DNA of 5,516 nucleotides from Deltaproteobacteria bacterium (lineage in GTDB: Bacteria; Desulfobacterota; Desulfobacteria; Desulfobacterales; JAFDFH01): the NCBI GenBank assembly GCA_019309945.1, contig JAFDFH010000192.1:1-5516 (forward strand). The letters are read 5' to 3'. The notes beneath the pieces were generated by a model. The model saw only the letters and a list, made by a program, of their open reading frames with translations. It was not told the DNA's origin and searched no databases. Position numbers and translations under genes: made by a program. Below, piece after piece: positions 1 through 4,002 of this stretch; the first letter of the stretch is position 1, and each line of letters starts with the position of its first letter.

Positions 1-1253
1 ATCCGGGCATTCGATTTTGACAGCATATCCGAGATCTGCAGCATGCAGGCGGGGCATCCCGTGGCGACGACGGACGCGCCGGAAGCCTTGATATTGTCGC
101 ATTTTGTTTTACCGATGTTAGCGGAAATATCATAATACTGCAAATTAAAACTTCCTCCGAGGCCGCAACACCAGTCCGAAGATGGCATTTCAATGAGATT
201 GTAGTTCGGATTTGCTCGTATCAAATCTCTGGGCTCCTCGGAAATATCCAGTGATTTTTTAAGATGACAGGGGTCATGATAGGTAACAGCGGTTGAATCT
301 ATTTCTCCACCGCCCCCTCCTTTTACAAGCTGAACCTTCATTGCCAAGAACTGGTTGATATCGAGTGTCCTTTCAGCGATTTTTTCGACACGGCTCATCA
401 CATAGCTTGAATCTTTATCCGCCATCAACGGCCATATTTTTTTTATGGTCGACGTGCAGGTGGCGCACGATGTCACCAAGAAATCATACTTTTCTTCATC
501 AAACCGTTCGATATTATGGCGGACAAGGCGGTTGAACGTTTCGGTATCTCCGGAAGAAATAGCCGGAATTCCACAGCAGGCCTGTCCTGCGGGCATAAAA
601 ATGCCAACGTTGTGATGGGTAAGCACCTCTACAGTCGCCTTTGCCAAATCGGGAAATATTTTGTCGATAAGGCATCCTACGAAAAAGGCGACCCTTATGC
701 CCGACTTTCCGGCGTCAGTACTCAACGCCGGCATCATACTGTGAAACGGTACGGGTGCAAGTGACTTGAAGTGGCGGTTGCCGATCAAGGGGGAAATAAT
801 CCGTGCACAGGAAGTACCGAGGGTCTCATTTACCGGCCTGGTAAAGAGTTTCTGAAATTTTGATCCCAATTCCACAAGACGATCGAATGTGTCCGGGCGG
901 GCAAGCATTCCTCTCAGGATCAGCTTTTTAGCCAGGGATAGACCTCTGTAATCGGTGAGAATAGCACGGGCCTTGATAAAAATGTCGAGAACCTTGACGC
1001 CGCTCGGGCAGTTGGATGCACAGGAACCACAGAGCAGGCACTTGTTCAGACGTTCATGAACCCCTTTTGGATCTTTGAACAGTTCCTGCATCAACCCATC
1101 GAGAAGGGAGAGTTTGCCCCGGGCGACATCCGCTTCAAGACCGGTCTCCGCAAAAAGCGGGCAAACCGCCTGGCACATGCCGCACCTCATGCAGACGACG
1201 AGTTGTTCCTCGAGTTCCTTCATGAGCCTTGCAAGCGCTTTAACTTCAGACAT
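1..1253 (-). CDS. glcF: GlcF-like (Fe-S)-binding oxidoreductase subunit, 3' end cut by window edge
   Basis: Reading leftward from an ATG at 1253, 417 codons stay open to the window edge. The start has a GAGGAG ribosome site (1264-1259) five bases upstream. The protein starts MSEVKALARL and carries two ferredoxin-type motifs, C21-x2-C24-x2-C27-x3-C31-P and C72-x2-C75-x2-C78-x3-C82-P. Two CCG-type cysteine-rich domains follow: C194, CCG at 226-228 and C263/C266, then C329, CCG at 362-364 and C400/C403. This is the architecture of GlcF, the iron-sulfur subunit of glycolate/D-lactate dehydrogenases, which is usually a little over 400 residues, so only a short tail should be missing. No signal peptide or membrane segment is seen, so it is probably cytoplasmic or peripheral to the membrane. 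It lies 46 bp downstream of the flavoprotein gene and would accept its electrons. The final acceptor (quinone or another carrier) and the exact substrate cannot be read from the sequence. Confidence 0.93.
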   Translation of the reverse strand, partial: MSEVKALARLMKELEEQLVVCMRCGMCQAVCPLFAETGLEADVARGKLSLLDGLMQELFKDPKGVHERLNKCLLCGSCASNCPSGVKVLDIFIKARAILTDYRGLSLAKKLILRGMLARPDTFDRLVELGSKFQKLFTRPVNETLGTSCARIISPLIGNRHFKSLAPVPFHSMMPALSTDAGKSGIRVAFFVGCLIDKIFPDLAKATVEVLTHHNVGIFMPAGQACCGIPAISSGDTETFNRLVRHNIERFDEEKYDFLVTSCATCTSTIKKIWPLMADKDSSYVMSRVEKIAERTLDINQFLAMKVQLVKGGGGGEIDSTAVTYHDPCHLKKSLDISEEPRDLIRANPNYNLIEMPSSDWCCGLGGSFNLQYYDISANIGKTKCDNIKASGASVVATGCPACMLQISDMLSKSNAR

Positions 1254-1299
1254 TTTTACTCCTCTTGTACTACCCATGGATATAACTTGTACCACTAAC

Positions 1300-2691
1300 T
1301 CATACGGGACCGGTGCCGATGATCTTGCCAGGATTCAGGATATTGTTGGGATCGAGTGCCGCCTTAATGCGTTGCGAATAAACAATCGTTGCCCTGCCTG
1401 TTTCCTTTTCCAGAAAACATGATTTTGCAATCCCTGTTCCGTGTTCCCCCGATAGCGTGCCCCCGAGGCCCAGCGCTTTATCAAAGATTGCGGCAATGGC
1501 CGATTCAACCCTTTCCCACTCTTTTTCATTCCGCCGGTCTGTGAGAATAGTGGGGTGAAGGTTGCCGTCTCCGGCGTGGCCGAATGTCCCGATCGAGATA
1601 TCGTATTCCTTTGCGATATCCTGTATCGCCCTTACCATTTCGGGAATCTTGCTTCTGGGTACCGTCGCATCTTCAAGGACGAGTGTGGGCTTTAGCTTTG
1701 CCAGTGCCGACAGTGCGCTTCTCCTAGCTTCCCAGACCTTATCCCTTTCTTCGGCATCTTTTGCAACCCTGATGGACGTTGCGCCCATTTTTCGACAGAT
1801 GTCCTTCACCTTTTGGGCTTCTTCGTCCACCTGTACGGGGTGTCCATCTACTTCCACGAGTAAAAGTGCTGCAGCGTCTGTCGGAAGTCCCACATGGCTG
1901 AAATCCTCTACCGCACGTATGGTGAAATTGTCCATGAATTCAAGGGTCGCCGGGACAATATGACTCGCGATGATCGCAGCGACAGTTTCTGAAGCCCTGT
2001 CCATTTCGTTGAAAACCGCCACCATGGCTTTTTGGCTTGCGGGCAACGGTATCAATTTTAATATAATTTCGTTAAAAACACCCAGGGTTCCCTCGGAGCC
2101 CACCATCAGGCCGGTAAGGTTATATCCGGTCGCGCATTTCACGGTTCTTGAACCGGTCTTTACAAGGTCGCCGTTTACATCAAAAAACTGAAGACCCATA
2201 ACATAGTCACGGGTGACGCCGTATTTCAGCCCTCTCAAGCCACCTGCATTTTCCGCCACGTTCCCGCCTAACGTAGAAACGGTCTGACTGCCCGGATCGG
2301 GCGGGTAAAAAAGGCCTTTAGCCTCGACGGAACCGGCCAGTTTGGCCGTTATTACGCCCGGCTGAACGACCGCATACATGTCCTGCTCGTTGATTTCGAG
2401 GATCCTGTTCATTCCATTTGTAAGAACGACAGCCCCCTCGGGCAGCGGTATGGTTCCGCCGCTCAGGTTAGTCCCGGTTCCCCGCACCGTAAGCGGGATA
2501 CCGTTTTCATTGCATAATTTCACAACCTTGCCCAGGGCCTCTCCGGTTTGAGAGCGAAGGACTACACCGGGTACGACCGGGTCGAGGACGGCAGCATCAT
2601 AGGAGTAGGTGACCAGGTCGGCCTCATTTGCAAAGACATTTTCTTTACCCAGGATTGATTGAAACTCTTTTATCAACGTTCGGGGAAACAT
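1300..2691 (-). CDS. glcD: FAD-linked oxidase, GlcD / D-lactate dehydrogenase family
   Basis: This 463-residue flavoprotein would oxidise a 2-hydroxyacid (D-lactate or glycolate) to the 2-oxoacid. The N-terminal PCMH-type FAD-binding domain (about 30-210) shows RGTGTNLSGG (71-80), PPDPGSQ (130-136), GGNVAENAGG (142-151) and GSEGTLG (198-204). The C-terminal FAD-oxidase domain shows GHAGDGNLHP (371-380), with the histidines that family members use near the flavin, then SGEHGTG (414-420) and LDPNNILNPGK (446-456). These motifs and the length are typical of GlcD. I chose the ATG at 2691 over the GTG at 2712 because AAGGAGG sits four bases before it; the GTG start would place that site inside the coding region. 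It is the first gene of a minus-strand operon with glcF. Substrate is not settled: glycolate, D-lactate and other 2-hydroxyacid enzymes share these motifs. Confidence 0.95.
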   Translation of the reverse strand: MFPRTLIKEFQSILGKENVFANEADLVTYSYDAAVLDPVVPGVVLRSQTGEALGKVVKLCNENGIPLTVRGTGTNLSGGTIPLPEGAVVLTNGMNRILEINEQDMYAVVQPGVITAKLAGSVEAKGLFYPPDPGSQTVSTLGGNVAENAGGLRGLKYGVTRDYVMGLQFFDVNGDLVKTGSRTVKCATGYNLTGLMVGSEGTLGVFNEIILKLIPLPASQKAMVAVFNEMDRASETVAAIIASHIVPATLEFMDNFTIRAVEDFSHVGLPTDAAALLLVEVDGHPVQVDEEAQKVKDICRKMGATSIRVAKDAEERDKVWEARRSALSALAKLKPTLVLEDATVPRSKIPEMVRAIQDIAKEYDISIGTFGHAGDGNLHPTILTDRRNEKEWERVESAIAAIFDKALGLGGTLSGEHGTGIAKSCFLEKETGRATIVYSQRIKAALDPNNILNPGKIIGTGPV

Positions 2692-2695
2692 GATG

Positions 2696-2702
2696 CCTCC
2701 TT
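2696..2702 (-). promoter_or_regulatory. Ribosome binding site of glcD
   Basis: AAGGAGG on the minus strand, four bases before ATG 2691. It is a near-perfect anti-16S match and decides the start: the longer reading from GTG 2712 would translate through it and has no comparable site. Confidence 0.85.
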
Positions 2703-2738
2703 CCCTAAACACTCAATGCCGATCTGAAATGACAAAAA

Positions 2739-2744
2739 AGTATA
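2739..2744 (-). promoter_or_regulatory. Candidate -10 box for glcD-glcF, next to an operator
   Basis: TATACT on the minus strand, immediately downstream of the 2745-2757 palindrome. A start near 2732 would give a leader of about 40 bases. The hexamer at -35 spacing (GAAATG, 2767-2762, 17-bp spacer) is poor, so this would be a weak or activated promoter. The palindrome would exactly fill the spacer, a classic repression position. It competes with the alternative -10 at 2799-2804. Confidence 0.35.
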
Positions 2745-2757
2745 ATGGTATGACCAT
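2745..2757. promoter_or_regulatory. Putative GntR/FadR-family operator, glcD-proximal
   Basis: ATGGT-ATG-ACCAT is a perfect 5+5 palindrome around three bases. Its core TGGTatgACCA fits the TNGTNNNACNA pattern known for FadR/PdhR/LldR-type GntR repressors, which commonly control lactate, pyruvate and glycolate genes. It lies 54 bp upstream of the glcD start. A second site with the same core half-sites occurs at 2887-2901. That a GntR protein binds here is inferred; no regulator gene is in the window. Confidence 0.55.
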
Positions 2758-2798
2758 ATGCCATTTCGCACAGCAGGTTCGGGGAGAATGAAGTTTTT

Positions 2799-2804
2799 AT
2801 TATA
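2799..2804 (-). promoter_or_regulatory. Alternative -10 box for glcD-glcF
   Basis: TATAAT on the minus strand inside an AT-rich stretch (2797-2810). No good -35 is found at 16-18 bp (ACAATC at 17 bp). A start near 2792 would put the two palindromes at roughly +36 to +48 and -95 to -109. That resembles the two-operator layout known for the E. coli lldPRD promoter. Confidence 0.3.
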
Positions 2805-2840
2805 TATATTGTTGACTATCAGATTGTTACCGCTATTTCA

Positions 2841-2870
2841 AGGAGATTCCTTTATTTCTTGACATCTCCT
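2841..2870. repeat. Short inverted repeat AGGAGAT-N16-ATCTCCT
   Basis: Perfect 7-bp arms at 2841-2847 and 2864-2870 flank a 16-base AT-rich spacer. The right arm overlaps the last base of the TTGACA hexamer at 2859-2864. It could be a binding site for a second regulator, or chance; there is no other support. Confidence 0.3.
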
Positions 2871-2888
2871 GGTTTCAAAGTATATCAT
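2859..2888 (+). promoter_or_regulatory. Candidate sigma-70 promoter for lutC-lutB
   Basis: A perfect -35 TTGACA (2859-2864) is followed by TATATC at 16-bp spacing (2881-2886) or TATCAT at 18 bp (2883-2888). The ATTGGT-CTT-ACCAAT palindrome begins at 2887, so a bound repressor would cover the -10/+1 region. The promoter points at lutC but lies about 550 bp from its start codon. The intervening DNA is largely repeat elements and has no convincing gene. Confidence 0.55.
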
Positions 2889-2901
2889 TGGTCTTACCAA
2901 T
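2887..2901. promoter_or_regulatory. Putative GntR/FadR-family operator, lut promoter
   Basis: ATTGGT-CTT-ACCAAT is a perfect 6+6 palindrome around three bases. It is nearly identical to the known PdhR/LldR-type operator form AATTGGT-N3-ACCAATT. It overlaps the -10/start region of the candidate lut promoter. Its centre is about 143 bp from the centre of the glcD-proximal site, so one repressor could serve both operons, perhaps by looping. Binding is inferred from pattern and context. Confidence 0.65.
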
Positions 2902-2944
2902 TGTCCAGCACCTAATTGCAGATCATTTCCCCGATGTGCCCGGC

Positions 2945-2974
2945 TTGACCCGGATACAACTATCGGATTATAAA
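2945..2974 (+). promoter_or_regulatory. Second candidate sigma-70 promoter toward lutC
   Basis: TTGACC (2945-2950) is spaced 17 bp from TTATAA (2968-2973) or 18 bp from TATAAA (2969-2974). It lies about 45 bp beyond the 2887-2901 operator, so it might escape direct occlusion. It is still upstream of both repeat elements. AT-rich DNA yields such matches by chance, so support is moderate at best. Confidence 0.35.
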
Positions 2975-3018
2975 CTGCATAAACCTTTATGGACCCGGCA
3001 GGATTTACTTCTAAGAAT

Positions 3019-3046
3019 GATGAATTCGTAAAAAGTTGAATTCATC
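3019..3046. repeat. Perfect 9-bp hairpin GATGAATTC / GAATTCATC
   Basis: Arms at 3019-3027 and 3038-3046 with a 10-base loop that holds most of the first TCGTAAAAAGT copy. No T-run follows, so it does not look like an intrinsic terminator. It abuts the larger inverted repeat at 3045-3124 and is probably part of the same repeat unit. Confidence 0.6.
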
Positions 3047-3140
3047 AGGTTTTAGGTGTTAAGTTTTATGTTAATGATATTATCTGTTTTAAAAGAGACT
3101 TAAAACTTAAATCCTAAAACTTGACCATCTCGTAAAAAGT
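3026..3140. repeat. Repeat unit bounded by 11-bp direct repeats TCGTAAAAAGT
   Basis: Exact copies of TCGTAAAAAGT lie at 3026-3036 and 3130-3140, enclosing a long AT-rich inverted repeat. An inverted repeat flanked by direct repeats suggests a small mobile or dispersed intergenic element, with the direct copies either target duplication or part of the element. No coding sequence is visible inside. Confidence 0.5.
3045..3124. repeat. AT-rich 24-bp inverted repeat with 32-base spacer
   Basis: Arms at 3045-3068 and 3101-3124 match at 21 of 24 positions when one is reverse-complemented. The shared blocks are GTTTTAGG and TTAAGTTTTA. The 32-base spacer is also AT-rich. In RNA this could form a long stem in the lut leader. 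No T-tract follows, so termination is not obvious. It resembles REP- or MITE-like intergenic repeats; the family is not recognised. Confidence 0.65.
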
Positions 3141-3167
3141 ATAACCGATAGCTATCCTGCTTTTTTC

Positions 3168-3332
3168 ATGCAATTTGCAGGCTATTATCAGAAACTTCAA
3201 AATAAGGGCTCGGTCAAAAATAACTTGGTAGAATTTGCGCCCAAATTTGCCGTAGATTTAATCGATCTGATTGAGCAGAACCGCAGGAATAGTGAGCTAC
3301 TTCGAGGACTTTTGCGAATGAAGATCGGTTAA
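3168..3332 (+). other. Small open frame (54 codons) running into the MITE-like element, probably not a gene
   Basis: ATG 3168 to TAA 3330-3332 encodes a 54-residue peptide whose C-terminal half, from about FAPKFAVDLIDLIEQ onward, has a protein-like charged helical composition. It has no good ribosome site and its first third lies outside the element, so the reading crosses the left terminal repeat. The likeliest explanations are a transposase fragment left inside the deleted element, or chance. Confidence 0.2.
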
Positions 3333-3411
3333 AGATATGGTAAAGTTGGGATGTGCCGCGAAGCAAATGCCCTTGGGGTGCAAAAATGCCAAGTTATTTT
3401 TGACCGTGCCC
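3206..3411. mobile_element. MITE-like 206-bp element with 25-bp terminal inverted repeats
   Basis: The left end (3206-3230) and reverse-complemented right end (3387-3411) match at 23 of 25 bases and share the unbroken core CGGTCAAAAATAACTTGG. Similarity continues inward about 14 bases with one indel (TTTGC-G/A-CCC). TAA lies directly outside both ends (3203-3205 and 3412-3414), a possible 3-bp target duplication. The inside is too short for a transposase, so this looks like a non-autonomous or internally deleted insertion sequence. The parent IS family is not recognised. It ends 30 bp before the lutC ATG and 21 bp before its ribosome site, so it sits in the lut 5' leader, where it could fold into a long stem. 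Confidence 0.75.
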
Positions 3412-3432
3412 TAAGCATCCATAACCGTAAGC

Positions 3433-3437
3433 GGAGG
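3433..3437 (+). promoter_or_regulatory. Ribosome binding site of lutC
   Basis: GGAGG four bases before ATG 3442. It lies just beyond the right end of the 206-bp element, so the native translation signal was left intact by the insertion. Confidence 0.8.
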
Positions 3438-3441
3438 TACC

Positions 3442-4002
3442 ATGGAAAACCCTGAATTATTGAAATTGATGAAGGAAAAGGCTGAAAGCGTTGAGGCTTT
3501 TGTTTCAAGTGTGAAGGGATTCGATGATATCGCTCAGTATGCTACTAATCTGACCAAAAAACAGGGTGGAGAAACCGTCGTTGCAACCGGATTGACTTCA
3601 GAGGAATACGGGGTCTTAAAAACGCAATGCAAAGATACCGGACTGACACTCCTTAAACCACCCTTTAGAGAACATGCGAATAATATTCATACATCCCTTA
3701 CCGTCGTTGATTGGGGAATTGCCGAAACAGGTTCCCTGGTACTAGACTCTTCGTCAGAGGATGTCCGAATCGCGACCATGCTGGTCGAAACCCATGTAGC
3801 AGTTCTGCCTTCTTCAAAGATCAAACCGGATTCGCAATCCCTTGAAAAGGAATTGAACAGCTCCTTTAAAACAGATTCTCCCTCATACACGGCGTTTATC
3901 ACAGGCGCCAGCAGAACCGCAGATATTGAGAGGGTGCTGGCCATCGGCGTTCATGGACCGCAGGAACTTCACATTCTCATCATGGAGGATAATCAGGCAT
4001 GA
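3442..4002 (+). CDS. lutC: LUD-domain lactate utilization protein, LutC/LldG family
   Basis: This 186-residue cytoplasmic protein has the LUD domain of LutC (B. subtilis) / LldG / YkgG. These proteins form one component of the three-part L-lactate dehydrogenase that oxidises L-lactate to pyruvate. Signature stretches are DWGIAETGSLVLDS (90-103) and, near the C-terminus, TGASRTADIERVLAIGVHGP (154-173). The N-terminal 30 residues are a charged helix. It is shorter than the roughly 230-240 residues of B. subtilis LutC and E. coli YkgG, with the difference at the N-terminal side; the start is nevertheless well supported by GGAGG four bases upstream. Its stop overlaps the start of the LutB gene in an ATGA, indicating translational coupling and a shared complex. 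It contains no cysteine cluster motif, as expected, and its precise biochemical role is not settled even in model organisms. Confidence 0.92.
   Translation: MENPELLKLMKEKAESVEAFVSSVKGFDDIAQYATNLTKKQGGETVVATGLTSEEYGVLKTQCKDTGLTLLKPPFREHANNIHTSLTVVDWGIAETGSLVLDSSSEDVRIATMLVETHVAVLPSSKIKPDSQSLEKELNSSFKTDSPSYTAFITGASRTADIERVLAIGVHGPQELHILIMEDNQA

Noticed and set aside
516..764. 82-codon plus-strand open frame
   Set aside because: It is antisense to the GlcF-like gene, which is open across the whole region with conserved cysteine motifs; it has no recognisable protein features.
1056..1422. Two overlapping plus-strand open frames (1056-1298 and 1075-1422)
   Set aside because: Both are antisense to the start of glcF, the glcF-glcD gap and the end of glcD, in competing frames and with no recognisable motif.
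1562..1963. 133-codon open frame on the plus strand
   Set aside because: It lies wholly antisense to glcD, whose protein motifs are unmistakable. The translation is serine/alanine-rich low-complexity text typical of an antisense shadow.
2692..2712. Seven-residue longer GlcD from GTG 2712
   Set aside because: It uses a rarer start codon and would place the strong AAGGAGG site inside the coding region; ATG 2691 fits better.
3045..3124. Inverted repeat as an intrinsic terminator
   Set aside because: The stem is AT-rich, the loop is 32 bases and no T-run follows the right arm. Also no gene ends upstream of it on the plus strand, and the minus-strand genes start downstream of it.
3019..3140. CRISPR-like array
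   Set aside because: There are only two copies of an 11-bp direct repeat and no regular repeat-spacer pattern.
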